The position numbers and the translations under genes were made by a program. A stretch of 64,000 nt of DNA from positions 2,841,933 through 2,905,932 of the forward strand of contig JABAKD010000004.1 in assembly GCA_012845835.1 (NCBI GenBank). Reading direction: 5' to 3'. Positions 11,100-19,901 of this stretch are shown here, in pieces; positions within the stretch are counted from its first letter, which is position 1, and each line of letters begins with the position of its first letter. Source of the stretch: Undaria pinnatifida. Its lineage: Eukaryota > Sar > Phaeophyceae > Laminariales > Alariaceae. The notes beneath the pieces are model-generated. The model did no database searches. It saw only the letters and a program-made list of their open reading frames with translations, and was not told the DNA's origin.

Positions 11100-12545
11100 A
11101 TACGTCGTTTATCGCGGTGCCCCCGCACCCCCCCCTTCCCCCGAAAGCTAACGCCCCTAGTGGCTCAGTGAACTCTATCGTTGTCTGTCGATGTGCCCCC
11201 TTCCCCCCCGCCCCCCCCCCCAGGCGGCGAAGCAGGGCGGCGATAGGATAAGCAAACAGTTTCCATGTAATATATGGAAGAAGCGTAATTAGCGCCCAGA
11301 TGTTGGAGGTGTCTCTAGTAGGAGTAGGAACGGTGCTCCGTCTCGTAAGGGGTGCGTGGTCAATGGTTAAATGGCTAAGGCAAGGAACAAATGAGTACCC
11401 CCCCCCTCCCGATAATTGACCTCCCTAGTGGGCTATTGAAATCCAGAATCAAGTGTCGTCGTGTTGTTGTTCGCCCCCCTTCCCCTATCGATTAGTACCC
11501 GTCGAGATTTAGTTGACGCCATCGTTACCGCCGTGCCCTCCACTCCTATCCCCTGGCAACTATTAATAGCACCACTTGTGGTTTTGGTAGAACTCCATCG
11601 TTGCTTTCGTCGTGCCCCCCTCTCCCCCCCACGCATTCGACGTCCATTGTGCTTTATTAATGCGTCGTTGCTGTGTTGTTGTGCCCCCCCCCCTGTCGAT
11701 TAGCTCCCGTCGAGGTTGTACTAGCTCCAATTCGTTGCCGCCGTCCCCCCCGCCCCCCCCGCGGCGACGAACGCCCCTCGAATGTAGTTTAGTTAGCAGC
11801 ACCACTCCACCGTTGTTGTCGCCGTGTCTTGATCCCCTCCCCGCCCCCCCTTCAGTTATCGTTCCACCTCCCCCGTCAACTATCGCCCTTATGGTTTGGT
11901 TAAGTCCATAGTCGGCTTGGAGGTGTTTTGCCGCCCCCCTACGCGTCAGTTATCACCCCCCCCCCCTCGTCAATTATCGCCATTGTGGTTAGGGTAACTT
12001 CATGGTCGTTACATGGACAACCTAGTTAGCGCCTAAATGTTGGGGGTGTCTCTGTTAGTCGCAGGAACAGTGCTCCGTCTCGAAATGGACGGGTGGTCAA
12101 TGGTCGAAGGACTAAGGCACGCAACAAATGAGTACCCCCTCCTCCCCCCCCCCCGCCTCGTGAATCTGTCGGTGAAAACCCGACGTGCACCGTCCTGACA
12201 TTGTGGGCATACGGGAGGCGTTATGGTTGCAAGGACAAGGGCGTGCGTGATATGACTGCACTCCCCTCCCCCCCTCACGGCCAAGCAGAAAGGGGATAAG
12301 ATAAGCAAACCGTTTTTATGAAATATATGAAAGTAATATATATGAAAGGACGTACTTAGCGCCCAGATGTTGGAGGTGTCTATGTTAGGACTAGGAAACG
12401 GTGCTCCATCTCGAAAGGGATGCGTGGTACGATGGTTGAATTGCTAAGACAAATCAACAAACGAGTACCCCTGCCCCCCCCCCCTCCTCTTGTCGACTCA
12501 CGCAATTGGGGTATTTTAACCCTGTTAGCACCGCACTCCCGACAT
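11100..12545 (+). repeat. C-rich tandem region carrying repeat family D
   Basis: Family D (GCGCCCAGATGTTGGAGGTG, then AGGAACGGTGCTCCGTCTCG, then GATGCGTGGTCAATGGT) occurs at about 11265-11400, 12005-12140 and 12310-12470. Between these lie poly-C runs alternating with GTTGTCG/TAATTGACC-type text. Other copies are at 27510-27870 and, in reverse, 33905-34255. The C-runs make proline-rich frames that are not genes. Confidence 0.65.
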
Positions 12546-12611
12546 GAAGACATATCACTTGGAGTTAGACTAGGAAATAAATGAAAATGTGGAAGAGGGT
12601 GAAGTTAAATC

Positions 12612-13052
12612 TTGTTTTTGCCCCGTCGTCGTCGTCGTCGTGACACTTGCATGGCAGGTCCGCCGTTCGATGGCGATAGAAGCAACGTTGTGACCCTGCC
12701 GAGGGCGCCTTCTGCGGTCGGGGCGGGCCCACCGTCGTCGCAGGGACAGCCTGGCGGGAGATCAAGGCGCTCCGACTGGGATTGCACGAAGGTCAGACTT
12801 GATGGATGCCTGTTACCGCAGGTTATTAGCGCGAACCTACCGGTAATGCCAAAAAAAGTAACTAATTGGGATAACCGCGCTGAAGAACCGCTAGCGCAAA
12901 CAAAAGTTGTGATAGGGGATGGGTGCTATCGTCTCCTTGTGACAATACTTACAAAAGAAACGGGCGGCCGGTGTATCACGCAGGTTGCGAAGATGAGTAT
13001 CGACCCTAAATTTGTCGAGCTCACATCTGACGCTGTTAGAATACTTTTATGA
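12612..13052 (+). CDS. uncharacterised open frame, possible exon
   Basis: A plus-strand frame of 146 codons follows a CGT-repeat start. The first third is Arg/Pro/Gly-rich, as expected from GC-rich repeat. From about residue 80 it has a mixed composition more typical of protein (MPKKVTNWDNRAEEPLAQTK and onward to PKFVELTSDAVRILL). I recognise no domain. It could be an exon, an unrelated old transposon piece or chance. No matching splice partner was found nearby. Confidence 0.25.
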   Translation: MFLPRRRRRRDTCMAGPPFDGDRSNVVTLPRAPSAVGAGPPSSQGQPGGRSRRSDWDCTKVRLDGCLLPQVISANLPVMPKKVTNWDNRAEEPLAQTKVVIGDGCYRLLVTILTKETGGRCITQVAKMSIDPKFVELTSDAVRILL

Positions 13053-13374
13053 AATACGTAAAAAGGCGGGTGCTTTACTTTTGCAATATGTGTATATATG
13101 TACGAAGGCGTTTCTATTTAGGGGCTGTCACCAAACCTACAAGAACCGCAACTTTTTCCGATACTCTTGTAACGGTCTACGAAACGTTCGCGAAGTTCGC
13201 GAACCGTTCCCGAATCGGGACCAGTAAAGCGCCTCCCTGTTAGAATTGGGCATATAGGGTTAAACCAACGCTTCGGCCACGGCAAAAATGTCCATCTGTT
13301 AGTTCCAGATAGTTTGTCCCCCTGAAACGTAGCTGCAGGAAAAGGGTTTTTCACTTTTTTTTTGTACTCCGGAC

Positions 13375-13960
13375 AGCTCATGAGCTAGCTCATGCGTCGT
13401 GTATAGCTCACGCGTTTAAAACATCACATGAGCTATCGCCTATAGCTCAATCCCGGGAACAACATGCGTAGCTTATGTAGCTCCTATAGCCCATCCTGGG
13501 ACAAATGAACTACGAAGCTCATGTGTAATAGTCCTATAGCTCGCCCTCGGCTAATGTGTGCAGATGAGCTATCCTCTATAGCTCAAGCTTTGGAAACATG
13601 CGCAGATGGGCTACGCTCCTGTAACTCCTGCCGGAATAACATCTGCAGCTCATGCAGCTTTTATATCACCCCGAGACAAATGAGCTAGCTCACGCAGCCC
13701 CTGTAGCTCACCTCAAGAAATTATGTGCAGATGAGCTATCGTATATAGCTCGACCTTTGAAGATATGTGCAGATGAGCTACCGCCTACAGCTCAAGTCGG
13801 GAAACTATGCGCAGATGAGCTACCGCGTATAGCCCAAGCCGGGAAATCACGTGCGGATGAGTTATGGCCTATATCTCACCCATTGTCCAAATGAGCTGTA
13901 GCCTACAACTCAAGCAACGGAAATATGATCGTAACTCATGTACGTCGCTCATTGTAGCTC
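13375..13960 (+). repeat. tandem array of about 48-bp units containing an inverted repeat
   Basis: About twelve units of the type GCAGATGAGCTATCGCCTAT followed by AGCTCAAGCCGGGAAAC. Inside each unit GAGCTA...TAGCTC can pair as a small hairpin. Units are diverged, most regular between 13555 and 13860. Confidence 0.8.
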
Positions 13961-14049
13961 TTTCGGGGCGAAACATGCAGGTGCCAGTAATTGTAGCAGG
14001 AATAGCCCACCCTATGGGACGGGTGTGAATGTAGGTTGCACAACTTACC

Positions 14050-14630
14050 ATTCAGGTGAAACTATACTACGTCGCGACGAAACAAGCAGCCAAGAGATGA
14101 ACAAGCAGTTCCATACCGAAACATGGAAGATCTGCCGCACCGCTGCCCCCACTTGTCCCGAAGGCGTCTACTCCAAGCGCCCCCCTGCGTGCGAAGTCGT
14201 AGGCGTCGCCCCCCCCCCCGCTTCGCTCGCCGACCCCGCCTCGCCCGCAAAAAAGGTCGCAACCTCCGCCTTAGGTTTACAAAGCCCAAGCCTACGTAGT
14301 ACCGCCTGGAGCGCCTGTCCACGCTTCAGGGCGGGCATTTAAATCGGAATGTGTTCTTCGTTTTCGTTCAGGAGCAGCACCATCTCCGGGTAGGCCGCGG
14401 TGGGGCTGCTCCGGGTCCACATCGGTTGGCTTCGGTGTGGTCGACGTCTATGGAAGCGCTTGCTTGCTCGGCAGCCGAAGCACCGCTAGAGCTGCAGCCG
14501 CGGGTGGTGGACATGCCAACAATAGGCGTGTTGTGACGTGTATGTTTGCGAGCGCTTGTGTGTGGCTGCTGCCGGGGTTGAGTTGTACTTGGTTGTCGCC
14601 TGAAACGTGATTGGTCTACCCACTGGTATA
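14050..14630. other. no gene recognised
   Basis: Open frames exist on both strands (14062-14322 minus, 13938-14342 plus), with no recognisable domain. Confidence 0.25.
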
Positions 14631-14631
14631 A

Positions 14632-15373
14632 TTAAGTAGGTGTGTTAATCCTCTCGAATACCACACCTGTATGTAAATTCATGCAACCCACATCCACCGT
14701 CTCCTCCCGGGGATCGGCTGCCACCTGGTCGGTCATGAAATTCTCGACCACAGCATCATCAGCCGCTTGCTCATCCATCCTGAAGCTGTCTGCCGCTTCT
14801 GTGTCCTGTTGCTTCGCGGCTGCCTCGATATCCTGGTCTGAGACAGCCTCGACCATGTCATCGTCGCTCGCTTCCTCTTCCTCCCTGAAATAGCCTGCCT
14901 CTGCCCTGCCACGTACTGCCGATCTCGTATCCAATTGGTCGTTCATGTATTGCTCGACCATTTCTTCCCTCCTGTCCCTCTCCAACTCTCCCGATCTCCG
15001 CTCTTTCGCGTGCCACCCTTAGTCATGCTTACTGAAAATGCGCTTTTTCCCTCCACGCGGTTGGATAGCCCCACTCTCCTACTGTTGATGTCCAGCTGGA
15101 TAATGACCTCGGTGTAGACCAGACTGCAGTCCAAAAACAGGTGCTCCTCCTGTAGATTTTGGCTCAGGGTTTACTTTTAGACAGCTGTTTTGAGATGATG
15201 TCCGCCCCCTGCGGCCACGCGGCTGGCCTCCTTAGGTCACTCAGCGCACTGTAGCTTGATGCAAACTCGGGGTGTAGGGCCGACATCGCTGCTTGTTTTG
15301 CGTTGTGTTCGGCGGCAGTTTCTTGCTCTTGTCCACCGTGGTTGTCGCATATTGATCTGATGGCCTCGTCCAT
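14632..15373 (-). pseudogene. putative broken gene for an acidic protein, minus strand
   Basis: Three consecutive minus-strand frames together look like one protein interrupted by frame changes. The first (15373-15164) starts MDEAIRSICDNHGGQEQE and has a stop in frame just upstream of its ATG. The second (up to about 15150, ending 14943) has an ordinary mixed composition with VYTEVIIQLDINSRRVGLSN. The third (about 15030-14632) is strongly acidic, with EEEEASDDDMVEAVSDQDIE and a C-terminal DVGCMNLHTGVVFERINT. No family is recognised. One explanation is a decayed transposon or host gene with two frameshifts. Another is a spliced gene, although the gap between frames one and two (about 35 nt) is too short for a normal intron. 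Confidence 0.35.
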
Positions 15374-15374
15374 G

Positions 15375-16200
15375 GCCCCTCCACTTCACGCAGTGGAGAT
15401 CACCGCTCTGTCATGGGAGCGCGCGTTAGAATTACGTACAGCAGCACGTAAAAAAGCGGTAAGTCTGCGGCTTTTCGCGAGGCGATGTACAGTAGGAATA
15501 GTAGCCTTTCTGATTTTTTGAGCATTTTGAAAAACATGTGATGCGATGTAGGAAAACAAACGTTACGATCTTTTTAAATATTTTGATACGCTAAAGGAAA
15601 ACAAACCCTTACGATGTTTTGAAAATTTTGAAGAACATGTGGTACGAACCCAGTTATCATGCCTGTGAAAACACATGGTGCCGCACCTGTCTCGACGAAC
15701 TCTGAACGACTCACATCAATAACAGCACGAGAAGGGTTGACTGTTATGTGTGCGTGCGCCGGATCCGTCGGGACTGCCATGGGTGCCGTGTACGTTGAGA
15801 GGCATTGTGAAAAGCGAACGAAAATGAGATGGGTTCATTTTGTTGGTTGGTTGCTTGCGCTATTGGCTAAATTAGACAGTACGTCAGCGGCAGTTTATAT
15901 CAGCCGATGGTTGTCATAGCTGTCTGGCCAGCATCTGAATCCTGTGCGCTCCCACCTCCGGATGCCCAGATGTCCTAGGCCACCGCTGCCGCTTACGTGC
16001 TTGCTTGAAGTCTATACAACAGTGGGTACCTCGATCTAAGAGTATCCCGTGACAAACCGAACAGGCGCTCTTAACGATACCTTGCTCTTTTATATGTAAT
16101 GGGTAACATGTGGTATTTAGTATGACGGGACATACACACTCTTCAGTCCCGAGTGCACTTTACCCATGTGTTGCCCATTGCGGATAAGGGCAATGTGTAG
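15375..16200. other. no gene recognised
   Basis: Short direct repeats of AGGAAAACAAACSYTTACGA and TTTTGAAAAACATGTG occur at 15525-15650. The plus frame 15659-15919 (86 codons) has no recognisable domain. Confidence 0.25.
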
Positions 16201-16206
16201 TTAACG

Positions 16207-16698
16207 CCTGTACACCTGGAAACCCGTTTTTTGGGGAAAATTACTTGGAATTAGTATGGGGAGGGGTTTTGGGACTCTAAAGGGGTTAACCCCTTTAGAG
16301 CCCCCGAACCCCTCCCTATACTAAATCCACGTAATTTTGTCCCCAAAAACGGGTTTCCAGTTGTAAAGGGGTGAAGCCCCTGTTTGGGCTTGTCACGGAG
16401 TGCTCTTAAAATCGGGGTACCCACTAACTGTGCTAAAAAGCATACCCGACTCTAATTCCTAGTATTTGTAGGAATTAGTATGGGGAGGGGTTTTGGGACT
16501 CTTAAGGGTTAACCCCTTTAGAGCCCCCGAACCCCTCCCTATACTAAATCCACGTAATTTTGTCCCCAAAAACGGGTTTCCAGTTGTAAAGGGGTGAAGC
16601 CCCTGTTTGGGCTTGTCACGGAGTGCTCTTAAAATCGGGGTACCCACTAACTGTGCTAAAAAGCATACCCGACTCTAATTCCTACTATTAATATTTGT
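16207..16698 (+). repeat. family C hairpin element, tandemly duplicated (224-bp unit)
   Basis: From 16207 to about 16370 the sequence reads almost the same on both strands. CTGGAAACCCGTTTTTTGGG on the left pairs with CAAAAACGGGTTTCCAG on the right, around the centre CTAAAGGGGTTAACCCCTTT. The stretch 16247-16470 is repeated at 16471-16694 with very few changes, including a non-palindromic tail ending GCATACCCGACTCTAATTCC. This is a long foldback sequence followed by a recent tandem duplication. Confidence 0.85.
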
Positions 16699-16769
16699 AG
16701 CTTTTCCACAAGAACTTTGGAGAGAAAGGGCTTACGCCAGTTTACGTGATACCTGGTAGTGTCTTTTTT

Positions 16770-17095
16770 AGAATTAAAAGTACGCTACGCATATACAGCC
16801 GTGAGACCGAGGATTTCGTCGAAGCTCGTCTTTTTGCAATCTGTGTGTGATGCTCCGATTTATGTGTCAAGAGGAATTTGACAATTGGCGTTTGACCCTT
16901 TTCAAGAATATGAAGAAATACAGTTGTACAGCAGCTGCGAGACCAAGGATTTCGTCGAAAATCGTATTGTTTGCAAGCTGTGTGCGGTAATGCGCCCGCG
17001 CGTGGTACGGGGTGTGTCTCCTCCTCGTGAAGGCTACATAGATCGGCAACTCCCCTTCGTGCTGCTGCAACTATCATATAGCAGTGCCAGGGTCG
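16770..17095 (+). repeat. repeat family G, two adjacent copies
   Basis: ACAGCCGTGAGACCGAGGAT at about 16795 and AGCAGCTGCGAGACCAAGGA at about 16930 each continue TTTCGTCGAA and GCAAGCTGTGTG. The second also carries the right part GGGGTGTGTCTCCTCCTCGT. Relatives lie at 27608-27715, 46568-46642, 50930-51030 (-), 51205-51330, 53098-53275 and 54390-54545 (-). Confidence 0.65.
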
Positions 17096-17306
17096 ATAGG
17101 GCGATGCGAAGACGTTCACCCGTTTGCCGCTGCACTGCACCGGAATCAGGTATCAAATTATACAGCAACCTTGGGGATACGCAGAAAAACATTTGCTTCT
17201 GCGCAATTTCCTCCTCAGGCAGTCATTCACTTTAAATGGGCTTTTTATGACTCATGCGTGAAAGCAAAAGTTTTCAGGAGACGGACGGCACTTTCAGCCA
17301 TTGACC

Positions 17307-17905
17307 GACGGCCGTTTTCCAATGGTTTTCATTCACTGACCTTGGCTGACGCCAAACTACTAGGTTCTAGTGTGGGACGATCGGTTTTACACCCTTGACT
17401 GCTGGACTTTGACCCCTTGACCGACGGCATTTTCCCAAAAAGTTACCTTGATCGGCGCCAAACTACTTGAATAAAGTTAAAGTAATCAAATCTACACAAA
17501 TACATTATATTAGAAATGTATATACAACTCTTTTTAACTAATTTGATATAAAATAATACTTATATTAAATATAATTAAATAAGGGCTTACGGGGGATACC
17601 TTGGTATTCAGAGAAAATTTATTGATCGAAGTTATTAAAATACTTACAAAATTGATAACGTTACCCTCGTACCTTTTTCTTCAATAACTGGAAAGGATAT
17701 TAAATCCGTTGCATACGCTAATAAATTCGAGGTTTTAGTGTGGAACGATCGGTTTTGCATCCTTGACTGCTGGACTTTGACCCCTTGACCGACCGCAAGT
17801 TTCCAATTATTTACCTTGATTGACGCCAAACTTTTAGGTTTCAGTGTGGGATTGTGATATCGGTTTTACGCCCGTGATTGCTGGGTTTTCCTTTGACTGA
17901 CCGTC
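17307..17905 (+). repeat. tandem repeat of about 115 bp interrupted by an insertion
   Basis: Units contain TTGACCGACGGCCGTTTTCC, GGCTGACGCCAAACTACTAG, GTTCTAGTGTGGGACGATCG and TTTGACCCCTTG. They appear before (17307-17467) and after (17730-17905) a 262-bp AT-rich insert. Confidence 0.75.
17468..17729 (+). pseudogene. organelle-derived insertion: 5' end of an LSU (23S-like) rRNA gene, probably mitochondrial
   Basis: This 262-bp stretch is far more AT-rich than its surroundings. From about 17580 it reads AAGGGCTTACGGGGGATACC then TTGGTATTCAGAG. That is the conserved start of bacterial and organellar 23S rRNA (E. coli has CACGGTGGATGCC, then CAGTCAGAGGCGATGAAG). Near its end GATATTAAATCCGTT...CGC...CGA fits the 23S segment around GATATGAACCGTTATAACCG. 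The first 110 bp is AT-rich text that would be the region upstream of the rRNA gene. Both borders fall exactly inside a copy of the surrounding tandem repeat, so this is a transferred fragment, not a working rRNA. The very high A+T favours mitochondrion over plastid. Confidence 0.75.
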
Positions 17906-18139
17906 TCCTGACATCTTCGCTTAAACAGTGGTTTCAAAACGTCACCGAAAAGCCAAACACATGAAAGCAGCTGTTAGCAACGTCACCGAACGGCCCGATA
18001 CTGCCAGCAACTGTCAACGGGCAGGCTGTACGCCAGGCATCTGTGCCCTTTGCGTGTAAGACACAGCATGCGCCTGTATACATGGGTGTTGCTGATGCCG
18101 CTGCTGGTGTTATCTTTGTTGGTACTACGCGAGTGTCGC

Positions 18140-18505
18140 GATCTCCCTCTCTGCTGCTGCTGCTGCTGCTGCTGCTGGTGGTGGTGCTGCTGGTGCTGCT
18201 GCTGCTTCTGCTGCTTCTGCATGCTGCTGTCGTTGCTGTTGTGATGCTACTTAGTACTGCTGCTGGTGTTGTCTCTGTTGCTTTCGAGGCCATCTTCTCT
18301 CTGGTGGTGCTGTTTCAAGCACAACGGCATACAAAATTAGTCATTATGACCCTGTTTGTCATGGTAGACGTGCGCGTACCCCTCCGTGCACCATGCGTGT
18401 TGTCCCTGCTGCTACTGCTGTTGTCTGCTACCGACATCCTTTCTCTGCTGCTGTTGTTGGTGCTGCTGCTGTGACACTTCTTGCTGCTGCTGGTGCTGGG
18501 TCGTT
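18140..18505 (+). repeat. CTG/TGC trinucleotide microsatellite cluster
   Basis: CTG runs occur at about 18150-18235 and 18405-18500, with interruptions. They create Leu- or Cys-rich frames on plus and Gln/Ser-rich frames on minus that I do not regard as genes. Confidence 0.85.
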
Positions 18506-19530
18506 CGTTGTCTGTGTTGCTACCGCCGCCATTCTCTGTTACTGCAGCTGCCACAGACACCACTCATTTTTTTGCTTCCGCCATGGATGCTGTACCTGCG
18601 TTTTCTGTCCATTAAATCAGTTCTTTCTACCCAACGTCAGCATTAAAACACCCAGTTTCCATCCCGATAATTTTGAGCTCAGAGAGATACATTTTTTGAG
18701 GTCACATACCGTGAAACAGAGAAAGTGAAAACAACCGTATCCATGCGTATCCCCATAACTGGCGTTTTACCCATCGACACTGCCGTGCATACTGCCAACA
18801 GCAGCAGCCTGCGAATTTGAGCACCGACTTCTCAAATGGTCGAACTCACAGCTGACGTATTGAAATAGTTTTACAAAGCACGCACTGCTCCTGTATCATC
18901 TTACGGGTGTAAAATTAATCCATTCCTGACCTTTTTTTGTGTCATGAGGCTGTAAATCTTGCGCCACCCGCTTCGCTTCGCCCTCACCATCGGTATCACG
19001 GTAAAGCCGAACACACATATATATATATATATATACTGTAGTTCCAAGGAATGTGTCCCCGGAACTGGAAGACGCTTCTAAAGGAGTTCAACCTTGAGGT
19101 TGAGGGTTAAAGGGTCGGGGATTGGGTTTCGCCTTTTTGGAATATGATTACAGTATAGAGGCAAAGAGGGACGAAACATATGGCGTTTATTGCAGCGTTC
19201 GTCACACGCAACAACCCGGCGCTGCTGGGTCGGGGAACATTTCGTTTAAGGACGTGCCTCGTTCGGTCCTGTATGACTTTCTTCTTCGAGATTTCTTCGA
19301 GAGCAGAGATTCAGGAAGGTTCATCGTTATGTTCCGTTTCTCGCATGAAAATGCTGTCGATAATGTGTGACTGGTGCTATGTCCCCTGTCCCCTGCACCT
19401 CCGTACTACTGTACAGGTGTTCTACCGCTATACTGCTGTATTTACTACTTCTGCGAGCGGCTATGGAACACTTGCCACTCACACACTCGTACATAATTCG
19501 ACCTGTTCTTCCCATCGACCCCCCCCCCCC
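18505..19530. other. upstream flank of the RBM-type gene; expected exons not found
   Basis: RRM1 and the first half of the RanBP2 finger should precede the exon at 19767. The frame 19122-19370 begins GFAFLEYDYSIEAKR, which faintly recalls an RRM RNP1 motif, but it does not continue as an RRM and has no matching donor. An AT dinucleotide run is at 19015-19035. Pyrimidine-rich text with a local duplication (19537-19625 versus 19668-19735) precedes the exon at 19767. Confidence 0.3.
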
Positions 19531-19766
19531 CCCGCCCCTCCCCTCTCTGGCCTCCGCGAAATGGTCCCCCCTCACCCCCTCCTCCACGATAGTGATTTCA
19601 GGATTTCTAGATGTGCTGAACGGCATTCACCACCTCCCCCCCCCCCCCCCCACAACATGTTTGTCCCCCCCCTCCCCTCTCTGGCGATAAGGGTTTCTAG
19701 ACTTATTGCACGGCATTTATTTTCTTCCCCCCACCCCCCACCGCCTTTTATTGGGCCTCTGTACAG

Positions 19767-19901
19767 TGTTTCACCCAAAATTTTGCTCGAAGGGACCGGT
19801 GCTTCGGCTGCGGCGCTCCGGCTGGCCGGGGCTTCCGCAGCTCGATGCCCACGAATGTGCTGAGGGTGTCGGGCCTTCGAGGGACCACCACCGCCGAACA
19901 G
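19767..19901 (+). CDS. RBM5/10-like: RBM-type gene exon: RanBP2 finger second half and start of RRM2
   Basis: The acceptor is GGCCTCTGTACAG after a C/T-rich tract, and the donor is GAACAG|GTATTA. The 45 codons begin CFTQNFARRDRCFGC, matching C-x3-N-x6-C-x2-C of RanBP2-type fingers, then run to PTNVLRVSGLRGTTTAEQ, which is beta-strand 1 and helix 1 of an RRM. Both ends are phase 0. The following exon starts VVQALKAFAPV, which completes helix 1. Confidence 0.85.

Noticed and set aside
13375-13960. CRISPR-like array
   Set aside because: Units are diverged throughout with no constant repeat and variable spacer, and the genome is eukaryotic.
18043-18728. Long plus-strand frames rich in Leu, Cys or Val
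   Set aside because: They are translations of CTG/TGC microsatellites; all three frames look repetitive and no domain is present.
19122-19370. Missing RRM1 exon (GFAFLEYDYSIEAKR)
   Set aside because: The motif recalls RNP1, but the flanking text does not continue as an RRM, and no donor with the right phase joins it to the exon at 19767.
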